From Microbacterium sp. zg-B185 (GTDB lineage Bacteria; Actinomycetota; Actinomycetes; Actinomycetales; Microbacteriaceae): DNA of 64,000 bases. The DNA is taken from NCBI RefSeq assembly GCF_030246885.1, contig NZ_CP126739.1:868001-932000 (forward strand), written 5' to 3'. Positions 34,997 to 44,231 of the stretch are shown here, piece after piece (positions within the stretch are counted from its first letter, which is position 1; each line of letters opens with the position of its first letter). Position numbers and translations under genes: made by a program. The notes beneath the pieces were generated by a model. The model was not told the origin of the DNA. It saw only the letters and a list, made by a program, of their open reading frames with translations, and made no database searches.

Positions 34997-35087
34997 GCGC
35001 ACGCTCCGCGCGCGTCCGGAATCCGGCGGACCGGCTGCCGCACCCGGCCACCGGGCGAGGCGGCGCGGAACGCGGCGGGTGCGGGGG

Positions 35088-36014
35088 ATGACCACGCGGT
35101 CGGTTGCGGTACGTGTGCCGGCGACCAGTGCCAACCTCGGACCCGGGTTCGACACGCTGGGTCTGGCGCTGAGCGTCTACGACGAACTCGTGGTCAGCCG
35201 GATTCCCGGCGACGGCGTCGAGGTGACCGTCGAAGGAGAGGGCGCCCAGGACGTTCCCCGCGACGCGTCGAACCTGGTCGTCCGCTCGATGGCGTACGCG
35301 TTCGAGTCGGTCGGCCGGCGGATGCCCGGCGTGCGGCTGGAAGCGCGCAATGTCATCCCGCACGGACGTGGCCTGGGTTCATCCGGTGCTGCGGTCGTCT
35401 CCGGTCTGCTCGCGGCCAAGGGCCTGCTGGCCGGAGACGTCGAGTTCGGCGCCGACACGTTGCTGCGCCTGGCCACCGAGCTGGAAGGCCATCCCGACAA
35501 CGTCGCCCCGGCCCTGTTCGGCGGTCTCACCATCGCATGGGTGGACGAGTCCGGCCCCCAGCACAAGAAGCTCCTCGTCCACCGGGGCGTCTCGCCGTTG
35601 ATCTTCGTCCCGGAGTCCACGATGTCCACGAGCGTCGCGCGCAGTCTGCAGCCGCTGCAGGTGCCGCGCGAGGATGCCGTCTTCAACGTCTCGCGGTCCG
35701 CACTGCTGATCGCCGCGCTCATGCAGAGCCCCGAGCTGCTGCTGGCCGCGACCGAGGACAAGCTGCATCAGAGCTACCGCGCACAGGCCATGCCGGACAC
35801 GGACCGCCTCGTGCAGAGCCTCCGCCACGCCGGTTTCGCAGCCGTCGTCTCCGGCGCCGGACCGAGCGTCCTGGTGCTCGCCGACGGCCCCGGACGGCGG
35901 CTCGCGGCGGCCGATCTGGCGGCCCGTTCCACGGACACTCCGTGGGAGGCGCTCATGCTCGCCGTCGACTTCAAGGGTGGTACAGTGAGGGACATAACGG
36001 AGGGTTCCACGTAG
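35088..36014 (+). CDS. thrB: Homoserine kinase
   Basis: GHMP-family kinase of 308 residues that phosphorylates homoserine. The substrate motif is VPATSANLGPGFDTLGLAL, the ATP loop is PHGRGLGSSGAAVV, and a late Gly-rich motif AAVVSGAGPSVLVL is present. I start at ATG 35088 (MTTRSVAVRVPA); GTG 35079 would add three residues. Its last codons overlap a palindrome that begins the rho leader. Confidence 0.94.
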   Translation: MTTRSVAVRVPATSANLGPGFDTLGLALSVYDELVVSRIPGDGVEVTVEGEGAQDVPRDASNLVVRSMAYAFESVGRRMPGVRLEARNVIPHGRGLGSSGAAVVSGLLAAKGLLAGDVEFGADTLLRLATELEGHPDNVAPALFGGLTIAWVDESGPQHKKLLVHRGVSPLIFVPESTMSTSVARSLQPLQVPREDAVFNVSRSALLIAALMQSPELLLAATEDKLHQSYRAQAMPDTDRLVQSLRHAGFAAVVSGAGPSVLVLADGPGRRLAAADLAARSTDTPWEALMLAVDFKGGTVRDITEGST

Positions 36015-36021
36015 CTACGTG
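36008..36021. promoter_or_regulatory. 14-bp palindrome at the thrB-rho junction
   Basis: CACGTAGCTACGTG spans the thrB stop codon. It is followed by a 150-base rho leader (to 36169) with no gene. It could be an operator or part of an autoregulatory rho leader; rho is often self-limited by its own termination activity. Confidence 0.35.
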
Positions 36022-36169
36022 AATCTGGCCTCCGCTCGCAATCTGCGAAACTCTGCGCGACCCCCGCCTTCCCAAGTTCGAAGCCTGTGAAGCGGCGCGG
36101 GCTGACGTCCGTTGTGGCGTGCGTCTCGTGCAGACATGATCATCCACACGTTTCATGTAGGGAGAACTC

Positions 36170-38431
36170 GTGGAGTCCATCTCCGAGATCCAGACCGCCG
36201 ACGCCAATGGGGAAGAGCGCACCGAAGCGCCCGAATCCATCGAGAACGTCGACGCCACCGCGACCGAGAACGTCGCCGAGACCACCGCGGACCGCGTCCA
36301 GGCGCCCGCCGAGCCCGAGAGCCCAGCCGAGGAGGGCGCGGCGCAGGGCGATGCCGCACCGGCCGATGAGCCGGCCGCAGCCGAGACCCAGGCCGCTGCG
36401 ACCGAGGTCGCCGCCGACGCCCCCGCCGACTCGCCGGTGGATGCCGCACCGGCCGCGACCGAAGCACCCGTCGAGCCCGCGCCCGTCAAGGCGCCGCGCA
36501 AGCGCGCACCCCGCCGTGCGAAGAGCACAGACGTCGCGCCCGCCGCAGCAGAGCCCGCCACCGAGGCGCCCGCCGCAGCAGCGCCTGCCGCAGCTGAGCC
36601 CGCCACCGAGGCGCCCGCCGCAGCAGAACCCGCCGCTGCCCCCGCGACGGACGCCCCCGCCGCAGAGGCCCCGGCAGTCGCCGAGGCCCCCGAGGCTGGC
36701 GATGCATCCGCCGCCGACGCCCCCGCTGCCGAGGCCCCGGCTGCCGAGGCACCCGCGTCAGCGGCTCCCGCCGTCGAGGCTCCGGCTGTCGAGGCTCCCG
36801 CTGTCGAGGCTCCGGCCGAGGCTCCGGCCGAGGCGCAGACCGCCGACACGGCCCCCGAGACCACTGGTTCAGCACGGCGCCAGTCCGCACCGCGCTCGAA
36901 GGCTGCCGAGAAGCCGTCGAACGGCGAGAACGGCGAGTCCGCGGACGCTGCTGACGGAGGCGACTCCGGCGAGGGCCACGGCGACGGTCAGGGCGAGGAG
37001 ACCCCCAGCCGCAGCCGCAGCCGCAGCCGGAACCGCAACCGCAATCGCAACGCTCAGGGCGGCCAGTCCGCCCCGGCGGCCCCGGCAAAGGGCGACGCCG
37101 ACGCGCAGAGCGCCCCGAGCGCCAAGCCGCAGAGCCAGGCACCGGCATCCGACGCCGACGACGAGGGCGGGCAGGCGGGCAACCGCAACCGCCAGCGCAA
37201 CAAGCGTCGCGGCCAGGGCGTCGCCGACGAGTTCGACACCGAGATCGGCGAAGACGACGTCCTCGTGCCGATCGCCGGCATCCTCGACGTGCTCGACAAC
37301 TACGCGTTCGTCCGCACCACCGGCTACCTGCCCGGCACCAGCGACGTCTACGTCTCGCTCGGCCAGGTCAAGAAGTACAACCTGCGGAAGGGCGATGCGG
37401 TCGTCGGTGCCATCAAGCAGCCGCGCGAGGGCGAACAGCCCGGGCGCCAGAAGTACAACGCGCTGGTCAAGGTCGACGCCGTCAACGGCCTGTCCGTCGA
37501 GGACGCCGCGGAGCGCGTCGAGTTCGGCAAGCTGACCCCGCTGTACCCGCAGGATCGCCTGCGCCTGGAGACCGCGCCGGAGAAGCTCACCCAGCGGATC
37601 ATCGACCTGGTCGCGCCCATCGGCAAGGGCCAGCGCGGCCTCATCGTCGCGCCGCCCAAGGCCGGCAAGACGATCGTGCTGCAGCAGATCGCGAACGCGA
37701 TCGCGACGAACAACCCCGAGGTCCACCTCATGGTCGTGCTCGTCGACGAGCGCCCCGAAGAGGTCACCGACATGCAGCGCACGGTCAAGGGCGAGGTCAT
37801 CGCCTCGACCTTCGATCGTCCCGCGGAGGATCACACCACCGTCGCCGAGCTGGCCATCGAGCGCGCCAAGCGCCTCGTCGAGCTGGGTCGCGACGTCGTT
37901 GTGCTCCTGGACTCGATCACCCGTCTGAGCCGCGCCTACAACATCTCGGCCCCGGCATCCGGTCGTGTGCTCACCGGCGGTGTCGACGCTTCGGCGCTGT
38001 ACCCGCCCAAGCGCTTCTTCGGCGCGGCACGCAACATCGAGAACGGCGGATCGCTCACGATCATCGCGACCGCTCTCGTGGAGACCGGCTCGAAGATGGA
38101 CGAAGTCATCTTCGAGGAGTTCAAGGGCACCGGCAACAGCGAGCTGCGCCTGTCGCGTCAGCTCGCCGACAAGCGGATCTTCCCCGCGGTGGACGTGAAC
38201 GCGTCCAGCACGCGTCGCGAAGAGATGCTGCTCTCGCCCGACGAGGTCAAGATCACCTGGAAGCTGCGTCGCGCCCTCGCCGGCCTGGACACCCAGCAGG
38301 CTCTGGAAGTCGTGCTGGGCAAGCTCAAGGAGACGCAGTCCAACGTCGAATTCCTGGTCCAGATGCAGAAGTCGATCCCCGCGCCGACCGGCGGTGGCAG
38401 CAGCCACGGGCACGAGAACAGCATTCGCTGA
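36170..38431 (+). CDS. rho: Transcription termination factor Rho, with long disordered N-terminus
   Basis: Hexameric RNA helicase that ends untranslated transcripts, 753 residues against about 420 for the E. coli protein. Residues 1-240 are an Ala/Pro/Glu/Thr-rich low-complexity tract with repeated APAAEAPA units. Residues 240-350 are Ser/Arg/Asn-rich (SRNRNRNRN), probably extra RNA-binding surface. From about 360 the normal domains follow: the RNA-binding [17 protein letters not shown], Walker [13 protein letters not shown], the Walker B region [15 protein letters not shown] and the R-loop [11 protein letters not shown]. Start is GTG 36170 after a GGGAG ribosome-binding site. prfA follows after 21 bp. 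Confidence 0.95.
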   Translation: MESISEIQTADANGEERTEAPESIENVDATATENVAETTADRVQAPAEPESPAEEGAAQGDAAPADEPAAAETQAAATEVAADAPADSPVDAAPAATEAPVEPAPVKAPRKRAPRRAKSTDVAPAAAEPATEAPAAAAPAAAEPATEAPAAAEPAAAPATDAPAAEAPAVAEAPEAGDASAADAPAAEAPAAEAPASAAPAVEAPAVEAPAVEAPAEAPAEAQTADTAPETTGSARRQSAPRSKAAEKPSNGENGESADAADGGDSGEGHGDGQGEETPSRSRSRSRNRNRNRNAQGGQSAPAAPAKGDADAQSAPSAKPQSQAPASDADDEGGQAGNRNRQRNKRRGQGVADEFDTEIGEDDVLVPIAGILDVLDNYAFVRTTGYLPGTSDVYVSLGQVKKYNLRKGDAVVGAIKQPREGEQPGRQKYNALVKVDAVNGLSVEDAAERVEFGKLTPLYPQDRLRLETAPEKLTQRIIDLVAPIGKGQRGLIVAPPKAGKTIVLQQIANAIATNNPEVHLMVVLVDERPEEVTDMQRTVKGEVIASTFDRPAEDHTTVAELAIERAKRLVELGRDVVVLLDSITRLSRAYNISAPASGRVLTGGVDASALYPPKRFFGAARNIENGGSLTIIATALVETGSKMDEVIFEEFKGTGNSELRLSRQLADKRIFPAVDVNASSTRREEMLLSPDEVKITWKLRRALAGLDTQQALEVVLGKLKETQSNVEFLVQMQKSIPAPTGGGSSHGHENSIR

Positions 38432-38452
38432 CGCACGTCGTTCGGAGCATTC

Positions 38453-39532
38453 ATGTTCGAATCGGTGAAGACCCTCATCGAGGAGCACAAAGCCGTCCAG
38501 GAGGAACTCTCCGACCCGGCTGTGCACGCCGATGCGGCGCGCGCCAAGCGCGTCAATCGGCGCTACGCCGAGCTGTCGCGGATCGTCGCGGCGTACGACG
38601 CGTGGACAGCGGCCACCGGCGACCTTGAGGCCGCTCAGGAGTTCGCCAAGGAGGACGAGGCGTTCGCCGCCGAGGTGCCCGCGCTCGAGGAGCGCGTCGA
38701 GGAGACGCAGGAGAAGCTGCGGCGCCTCCTCATCCCGCGCGACCCCGACGACGGCCGTGACGTGATCATGGAGATCAAGGGTGGCGAAGGCGGCGCCGAG
38801 AGCGCCCTGTTCGCGGCCGACCTGCTGCGCATGTACCTCCAGTACGCAGCATCCCGCGGGTGGAAGACCGAGCTGCTGGAACGCACCGAATCGGACCTGG
38901 GCGGCTACAAGGACGTCCAGGTCGCGATCAAGGGCTCCTCCAGCGACCCCGCGCAGGGCGTCTGGGCGTCGCTGAAGTACGAGGGCGGCGTGCACCGCGT
39001 GCAGCGGGTGCCCGCCACCGAGTCGCAGGGTCGCATCCACACCTCCACGACCGGCGTGCTGGTCTTCCCCGAGGTCGACGAGCCCGACGAGGTGCAGATC
39101 AGCCCGAACGACCTCAAGATCGACGTCTTCCGCTCGTCCGGACCGGGTGGTCAGTCCGTCAACACGACCGACTCCGCGGTGCGCATCACCCACCTGCCCA
39201 CGGGCATCGTCGTGTCGATGCAGAACGAGAAGTCCCAGCTGCAGAACCGCGAGGCCGGCATGCGCGTACTGCGCGCCCGCATCCTCGCGAAACAGCAGGA
39301 AGAGCTGGATGCCGCGTCCTCGGCCGCCCGCAAGTCGCAGATCCGCGGCATGGATCGCTCCGAGCGCATTCGCACGTACAATTTCCCGGAGAACCGCATC
39401 GCGGACCACCGCACCGGCTACAAGGCGTACAACCTCGACCAGGTGATGGACGGCGCGCTGGACCCGATCATCCAGTCGTGCATCGCCGCCGACGAGGAAG
39501 AGCGCCTGGCCGCCCTCGGCTCCGAGGACTGA
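38453..39532 (+). CDS. prfA: Peptide chain release factor 1
   Basis: RF1, terminating at UAA and UAG, 359 residues. The catalytic GGQ is in [17 protein letters not shown], and the stop-codon-reading domain has [14 protein letters not shown] with the P-A-T tripeptide of RF1. In related actinobacteria the methyltransferase gene prmC (which methylates the GGQ glutamine) comes next. Here it lies 4.7 kb away, beyond inserted DNA. Confidence 0.96.
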   Translation: MFESVKTLIEEHKAVQEELSDPAVHADAARAKRVNRRYAELSRIVAAYDAWTAATGDLEAAQEFAKEDEAFAAEVPALEERVEETQEKLRRLLIPRDPDDGRDVIMEIKGGEGGAESALFAADLLRMYLQYAASRGWKTELLERTESDLGGYKDVQVAIKGSSSDPAQGVWASLKYEGGVHRVQRVPATESQGRIHTSTTGVLVFPEVDEPDEVQISPNDLKIDVFRSSGPGGQSVNTTDSAVRITHLPTGIVVSMQNEKSQLQNREAGMRVLRARILAKQQEELDAASSAARKSQIRGMDRSERIRTYNFPENRIADHRTGYKAYNLDQVMDGALDPIIQSCIAADEEERLAALGSED

Positions 39533-39613
39533 CCCCCGCGGCGGCCGTCCGCGCCGCCCCCGTTGCGCCCGCCGCGCCCCCGCGCCCCGCTGCGCCGCGG
39601 CCGCGCGCCCGCT

Positions 39614-39674
39614 GTTCACTTGCCCTGTTTGTCCGCTCGTGAGGCCTCTGCGCGTACATCCAGGGCAAGTGAAC
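39614..39674. repeat. Family B palindromic repeat, unit 1
   Basis: Sixty-one bp with perfect 14-bp outer arms GTTCACTTGCCCTG / CAGGGCAAGTGAAC. A second, inner complementary pair is TGTCCGC / GCGTACA (6 of 7). It lies between prfA and the second nuclease gene. Confidence 0.92.
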
Positions 39675-39806
39675 CGGTGTGGCGCGCGCCGTGCGCGCCG
39701 CGAGCGTCGCGCCCCCGCGCGGCTGCGCGCCGTGCGCGTCCCGTGCGCCGTGCGCCGTGCGCCCCGCGTGTGGCCCCGACGGTGTCCGGGTGCGCCGTCC
39801 CCCTCG

Positions 39807-39867
39807 ATTCACTTGCCCTGTTTGTACGCTCGGGCGGCGGTTGCGCGTACATGCAGGGCAAGTGAAC
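39807..39867. repeat. Family B palindromic repeat, unit 2
   Basis: Sixty-one bp with arms ATTCACTTGCCCTG / CAGGGCAAGTGAAC and inner arms TGTACGC / GCGTACA (perfect). The centre differs from unit 1 but pairing is kept. The rest of the 401-bp gap 39533-39933 is very GC-rich and holds no gene I can support. Confidence 0.92.
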
Positions 39868-39933
39868 GGGTGGGGCGCACCGGCCTGTGGACAGCGCGGA
39901 CGATGGCGACGTCGACTGTGCAAGGGTGCCGAG

Positions 39934-40890
39934 ATGACCACCGAACCACCCGCGGCGTTCCGGGTGGCCGACGCACGCCGTGATGGGATGACCCGGCGCC
40001 AGGTCGACCGCGCCGAGCTCGAGAGGCCCTTCACCGGCCTGCGCGCTGCTCGGGCCGACACCGGCCCCGCCGATCCGGATGCGCACCCGGCCGACGTGCG
40101 GCGGGAAGCGCTGATTCGCGCCGCGCGCCAGTTCGCGGCGCACATGCACGAGGGGGAGTTCTTCTCGCACGCCACCGCGGCCGCGCTGTGGGGGCTGCCC
40201 CTGCCGGCACTGGATCTCACGGAGCTGGACGTCGCCGTCTGCGCGCCGAGCCGCGCACCCCGTGGGCGCGGGGTCCGCGGACACCAGCTCGCCGGCGCTC
40301 AGGTCACCGCGGGGTCCGGTGCGCATGGACTCCGCATGACCAGCCCCGCCTCGACCTGGGCTCAGCTGGGTCGAGTGGTGCGGCATCCGTATGACCTCAC
40401 GGCGGTAGCGGATGCCGTCATCCTGGTGCCGCGCATCGCCGGACCCTTCGGCCGGGTGCTGCGACCGCCGCTCGCCGACGTGGCCGACCTGGAGAGGGAG
40501 CTGCGCCGCGGCCGGCGGATCGGGATCGCCGCGCTCGAAGAGGCGCTGCTGCGCACCCGGCACGGCAGCGTCTCGCGACCCGAGACCTGGTGCCGGCTCA
40601 CGATCGTGGATGCCGGCCTGCCCGAGCCGGTCCTGGACCACGACGTCTACGACGACGCGGGCCAGTTCGTCGGGTGCGTCGACCTGGCCTACCCCGGGCT
40701 GCGGATCGCCATCGAGTACGAGGGCGACCACCACCGGGTCGACCTGCGCCAGTGGAATCGGGACATCGCGAAGCACGATCGTCTCGCGGAGCTGGGGTGG
40801 CGCGTGATCCGGGTGACCAGGTCCATGGTCTTCGACGAGCCGGGTGTGCTCATCGGCCGGGTGCGCTCCGCGCTCCGCGCTCGCGCATAG
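39934..40890 (+). CDS. AbiEi-like / DUF559 (Vsr-type) endonuclease-domain protein, copy B
   Basis: A 318-residue paralogue of the protein encoded at 1412-2368, the same length and collinear throughout. Shared blocks are FFSHATAAALWGLPLPA (AbiEi-like), RGRGVRGHQLAG, TSPASTWAQLG, PYDLTAVADAV and SRPETWCRLT. The C-terminal DUF559 nuclease domain has VDLAYPGLRIAIEYEGDHH and GWRVIRVTRSM. I start at ATG 39934 (MTTEPPAAFRVADARRDGM), which aligns with copy A; further upstream the frame runs through the repeat. It is flanked on both sides by family B palindromes, unrelated in sequence to those around copy A. Confidence 0.85.
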   Translation: MTTEPPAAFRVADARRDGMTRRQVDRAELERPFTGLRAARADTGPADPDAHPADVRREALIRAARQFAAHMHEGEFFSHATAAALWGLPLPALDLTELDVAVCAPSRAPRGRGVRGHQLAGAQVTAGSGAHGLRMTSPASTWAQLGRVVRHPYDLTAVADAVILVPRIAGPFGRVLRPPLADVADLERELRRGRRIGIAALEEALLRTRHGSVSRPETWCRLTIVDAGLPEPVLDHDVYDDAGQFVGCVDLAYPGLRIAIEYEGDHHRVDLRQWNRDIAKHDRLAELGWRVIRVTRSMVFDEPGVLIGRVRSALRARA

Positions 40891-40979
40891 CCGCGCCCGG
40901 GCAGGCACGCCCCGGGCAGGCAGGCCCCGGGTACCCGCGCCCGGGCCCCCACGTGGCCGCTGACCCGGCATCCACCGTT

Positions 40980-41122
40980 GTTCACTTGCCCTGTATGTAC
41001 GGAGACCAGGCCCCTCCCCGTGCAATCAGGGCAAGTGAACCAGGGGAGCGAGCGTTCCCCGTGCACACAGGGCAAGTGAACCGGGGGGAGCGAGCGTTCC
41101 GGTGCACACACGGCGAGTGAAC
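40980..41122. repeat. Family B unit 3 with two extra 41-bp-spaced half-sites
   Basis: A full 61-bp unit at 40980-41040 (arms GTTCACTTGCCCTG / CAGGGCAAGTGAAC). It is followed by two further right arms at 41068-41081 (CAGGGCAAGTGAAC) and 41109-41122 (CACGGCGAGTGAAC). The three right arms are spaced exactly 41 bp, joined by near-identical GGGGAGCGAGCGTTCC linkers. The remaining part of the 314-bp gap up to 41204 holds the promoter of the next gene and no coding sequence. Confidence 0.9.
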
Positions 41123-41192
41123 GGGGGCGGAGGCGCCTCGCAGGAACGGGGCGGGCGAAGGGGGAGCAGCAGGAGCAGGCGACGGGGCGCGA

Positions 41193-41198
41193 TACGCT
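41193..41198 (+). promoter_or_regulatory. -10 box of the membrane protein gene at 41205
   Basis: TACGCT, six bases before the ATG; leaderless transcript predicted. Confidence 0.5.
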
Positions 41199-41204
41199 CG
41201 GGCC

Positions 41205-41606
41205 ATGATCACGTTCCTCATCCGCGCCGCCATCTTCGTGTTCTCCGCGGCGCTCGGCCTGATCGTCGCCGACGTGATCCTGCCCGGCTTCGTCATCCAC
41301 TGGAGCGACTGGTGGGGCTTCGTGCTGGCCGTCGTGATCTTCGCCGTGATCCAGAGCGTGCTGGCACCGCTGATCTTCAAGATCACCCGCCGCCACGCGG
41401 AACCGCTGCTCGGCGGCATCGGAATCATCTCGACGTTCATCGCGATCGTCATCGTGGTGATCATCCCGGGCGCGGGCATCGGCATCTCGGAGCCGGTCGC
41501 GTGGGTGCTCGCCCCGGTGATCGTCTGGATCATCACCGCGCTGGCCACCTGGCTGCTGCCGATGGTGTTCCTCAAGCGCCGCGTGGCCGAGCGCCGCGCG
41601 GACTGA
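41205..41606 (+). CDS. Four-helix membrane protein (mycobacterial-type holin superfamily-like)
   Basis: A 133-residue protein with four closely packed hydrophobic segments (about residues 4-27, 37-57, 68-90 and 98-122) and a basic C-terminal tail KRRVAERRAD. The pattern resembles the actinobacterial four-TM phage-holin-like membrane family, but there are no phage genes around it and a lytic role is not implied. It ends 7 bp from the convergent cysE. Confidence 0.7.
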   Translation: MITFLIRAAIFVFSAALGLIVADVILPGFVIHWSDWWGFVLAVVIFAVIQSVLAPLIFKITRRHAEPLLGGIGIISTFIAIVIVVIIPGAGIGISEPVAWVLAPVIVWIITALATWLLPMVFLKRRVAERRAD

Positions 41607-41613
41607 CCCCGCT

Positions 41614-42195
41614 TCAGATGCTGTACTCGGGCGCCGTGAGCAGCGCCCGGGTGTCCTCCCCGACCACGCGTGCCCGCGGCTTCGCCGGCACACCGACCAG
41701 GATGCTGTCGGGGGGAGCGTCCTTGGTCACCACCGCGTTCGCTCCGATGACCGAGCCGGCCCCGATCGTGATGGGCCCGAGGACTTTCGCTCCGGCGCCG
41801 ACCGCGACGCCGTCGCCGAGAGTGGGATGCCGCTTGCCGCCCTCGCGCTGACGTCCGCCGAGGGTGACACCGTGGTAGAGCATCACATCGTCACCGAGCT
41901 CGGCGGTCTCGCCGATGACGACGCCCATCCCGTGGTCGATGAAGAATCGGCGGCCGATCGTGGCGCCCGGGTGGATCTCGACCCCGGTGAGCCAGCGGGT
42001 GAGCTGCGAGCCCATCCGTGCCAGGAAGCGCGCCCGTCGGATCCACAGCGCGTGCCACACCCGGTACCCCCACACCGCGTGCAGCCCCGGGTACAGCAGG
42101 ACGAGCTCCACGCCGTTGCGCGCGGCGGGGTCGCGCAGCTTGGCGGCGGAGACGTCTTCGCGCAGGCGGGCGAACAGACCGATGCGATCGCTCAC
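41614..42195 (-). CDS. cysE: Serine O-acetyltransferase
   Basis: Makes O-acetylserine, the precursor of cysteine, from serine and acetyl-CoA. The 193-residue protein is the short, EpsC-type form. A helical N-terminus is followed by a left-handed beta-helix with hexapeptide repeats, including [17 protein letters not shown] with the catalytic His and [18 protein letters not shown]. It overlaps the end of the upstream cysK gene by 4 bp, so enzyme and partner synthase are co-expressed. Confidence 0.93.
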   Translation of the reverse strand: MSDRIGLFARLREDVSAAKLRDPAARNGVELVLLYPGLHAVWGYRVWHALWIRRARFLARMGSQLTRWLTGVEIHPGATIGRRFFIDHGMGVVIGETAELGDDVMLYHGVTLGGRQREGGKRHPTLGDGVAVGAGAKVLGPITIGAGSVIGANAVVTKDAPPDSILVGVPAKPRARVVGEDTRALLTAPEYSI

Positions 42196-43142
42196 TTCGC
42201 GGGCTCCGGATCGCGCAGGTGCTCGTAGAGCGCGGTGGAGAGGTATCGCTCACCGGCGTCCGGGACGATCACGACGATGCGCTTCCCGTCCGCCTCCGGA
42301 CGTGCTGCGATCTGCAGAGCCGCCCACACCGCGGCACCCGCCGACATGCCGGCCAGGATCCCCTCGCGGGTGGCCAGTTCCCGGGCGACCCGGATGGCGT
42401 CGTCGAACTCGACGTCGACGATCTCGTCGATGACCGAGCGGTCCAGCACGTCCGGGACGAAGTTCGGGCCGATGCCCTGGATGCGGTGCCCGCCCGCGCG
42501 ACCCTCGCTCAGCACAGGCGAGTCCTTCGGCTCGACGACGACGATCTTGACGTCGGGATTGCGCTGCTTGAGCACCTGGCCGACACCGGTGACGGTGCCG
42601 CCGGTCCCGGAGCCGGCGGCGAAGTAGTCCACATTCCCGTCGGTGTCCCGCCAGATCTCCTCCGCCGTCGTGCGGCGGTGGATCTCGGCGTTCGCAGCGC
42701 TGTCGAACTGGCGGGCCAGGACCGCGCCGGCCGTCTCGGCAGCGATCCGCTCGGCGGTCGCGACGGCCTCGGTCATGCCCTTGTGCGGATCCGTCAGCAC
42801 CAGCTGCGCACCGTACGCCTTCAGCAGGGTGCGGCGCTCCTTGGACATCGACGCCGGCATCGTGAGGATCACCTTGTACCCCCGGGCGGCGCCGATCAGG
42901 GCCAGCGAGATCCCGGTGTTGCCGCTGGTGGATTCGACGATGGTGCCGCCGGGCTGCAGTTCGCCCGAGGCCTCGAGGGCTTCGACGAGAGCGAAACCCA
43001 GGCGATCCTTGACGCTCGAGCCCGGGTTGTAGAACTCCAGCTTGGCCAGCACCTCGCCGCCCAGATCCTTCGTGAGCGCGTTCAGCCGCACCAACGGAGT
43101 ATCGCCGAACGCGGAGGTGATGTCGGGGTGGATGCCGGGCAC
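42192..43142 (-). CDS. cysK: Cysteine synthase A, second copy
   Basis: O-acetylserine sulfhydrylase, a PLP enzyme of 316 residues. The PLP Lys is in [13 protein letters not shown], the substrate loop is [11 protein letters not shown], and the phosphate loop is [13 protein letters not shown]. It is closely related along its whole length to the next gene upstream (43169-44107), evidence of tandem duplication. It is the middle gene of cysK-cysK-cysE and lies directly before cysE. Copies may have diverged in regulation or in sulfur donor. Confidence 0.94.
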   Translation of the reverse strand: MPGIHPDITSAFGDTPLVRLNALTKDLGGEVLAKLEFYNPGSSVKDRLGFALVEALEASGELQPGGTIVESTSGNTGISLALIGAARGYKVILTMPASMSKERRTLLKAYGAQLVLTDPHKGMTEAVATAERIAAETAGAVLARQFDSAANAEIHRRTTAEEIWRDTDGNVDYFAAGSGTGGTVTGVGQVLKQRNPDVKIVVVEPKDSPVLSEGRAGGHRIQGIGPNFVPDVLDRSVIDEIVDVEFDDAIRVARELATREGILAGMSAGAAVWAALQIAARPEADGKRIVVIVPDAGERYLSTALYEHLRDPEPAK

Positions 43143-43168
43143 GGAACGCCCTTTCTGGAGGTGAGGGC

Positions 43169-44107
43169 TCAGTCTTCGCGAAGGTCTTCGTACAGCGCGG
43201 TCGAGAGGTAGCGCTCCCCGTAGGACGGGACGATCACGACGATGTTCTTTCCGGCGGCCTCGGGACGGGCGGCGACCTGCAGGGCGGCCCAGATCGCGGC
43301 GCCGGAGGAGATGCCCACCAGGATGCCGTCCTGGACGCCGACGGCACGCGCCGTCGCGATGGCGTCGGGGAATTCGACGTCGATGACCTCGTCGATGACG
43401 CTGCGGTCGAGGATCGGCGGGATGAAGTTCGCTCCGATGCCCTGGATCTTGTGCGGTCCGGCCGTGCCTTTGGTCAGAAGCGGGGAGTCCGCCGGCTCGA
43501 CGGCGATCACCTTCGCATCCGGCACGCGCTCCTTGAGCACCTGGCCCACCCCGGTGATCGTGCCGCCGGTGCCGATGCCGGCGACGAAATAGTCGACCTT
43601 GCCGTCGGTGTCGCGGATGATCTCCTCGGCGGTGGTGCGGCGGTGGATGGCGACGTTCGCCTCGTTCTCGAACTGCCGCGCCAGGAACGCGCCGGGGGTC
43701 TCCGCGACGATCTCCTCGGCCTTGGCCAGCGCACCTTTCATGCCGCCCGCAGGGTCGGTCAGGACAAGCTGCGCGCCGTACGCCTTCAGCAGCAGTCGGC
43801 GCTCCATCGACATCGACGAGGGCATGGCCAGGATGACCCGGTAGCCCCGGGCGGCGCCGACCATCGCCAGCGCGATGCCCGTGTTGCCGCTGGTCGCCTC
43901 GACGATGGTGCCGCCCGGGGGCAGCGCGCCGGACGCTTCGGCGGCGTCCACGATCGCGATGCCGATGCGGTCCTTGACGCTGGCCGCCGGGCTGTAGAAC
44001 TCGAGCTTCGCGAGGACGACACCGTCGACGCCCTCGGCCACGCGGTTGAGGCGGACGAGCGGGGTGTCGCCGAACGCGGAGGTGATATCGGAGTGGATGC
44101 CGGACAT
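43169..44107 (-). CDS. cysK: Cysteine synthase A, first copy
   Basis: Second O-acetylserine sulfhydrylase, 312 residues. The start is ATG 44107 ([20 protein letters not shown]), with GAAAGG as ribosome-binding site. The frame extends further upstream only as an antisense shadow of prmC. PLP Lys is in [13 protein letters not shown], with [10 protein letters not shown] and [13 protein letters not shown]. The downstream copy begins 26 bp after its stop. The N-termini of both copies are almost identical ([15 protein letters not shown]), pointing to a duplication within this lineage. Confidence 0.94.
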   Translation of the reverse strand: MSGIHSDITSAFGDTPLVRLNRVAEGVDGVVLAKLEFYSPAASVKDRIGIAIVDAAEASGALPPGGTIVEATSGNTGIALAMVGAARGYRVILAMPSSMSMERRLLLKAYGAQLVLTDPAGGMKGALAKAEEIVAETPGAFLARQFENEANVAIHRRTTAEEIIRDTDGKVDYFVAGIGTGGTITGVGQVLKERVPDAKVIAVEPADSPLLTKGTAGPHKIQGIGANFIPPILDRSVIDEVIDVEFPDAIATARAVGVQDGILVGISSGAAIWAALQVAARPEAAGKNIVVIVPSYGERYLSTALYEDLRED

Positions 44108-44214
44108 GTCGGGCCTTTCACAGTGCCATCGTGTGCGCACCAGCCTACGGGGAGCAGGTGCGTCCGGGGCGATCCATGACGCCGGCGCCGGCCGGGACGC
44201 GACCTGGACCGGCA

Positions 44215-44220
44215 TAGGCT
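44215..44220 (+). promoter_or_regulatory. -10 box of prmC
   Basis: TAGGCT. It lies too close to the ATG at 44223 for that codon to be transcribed and translated efficiently, which favours ATG 44232 as the start. Confidence 0.45.
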
Positions 44221-44231
44221 GTATGCCGCTC

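Noticed and set aside
36869..39619. A 916-codon minus-strand frame opposite rho and prfA
   Set aside because: It is the antisense shadow of two conserved genes; codon bias of the sense strand leaves long stop-free antisense frames in this GC-rich DNA.
39614..41040. Family B palindromes considered as ordinary intrinsic terminators
   Set aside because: They lack U-runs, have long structured centres, share one sequence and length on both sides of a single gene, and one lies well away from any stop codon.
41205..41606. Holin-like protein taken as evidence for a prophage
   Set aside because: No lysin, structural or replication genes nearby; this four-helix family also occurs as an ordinary membrane protein.
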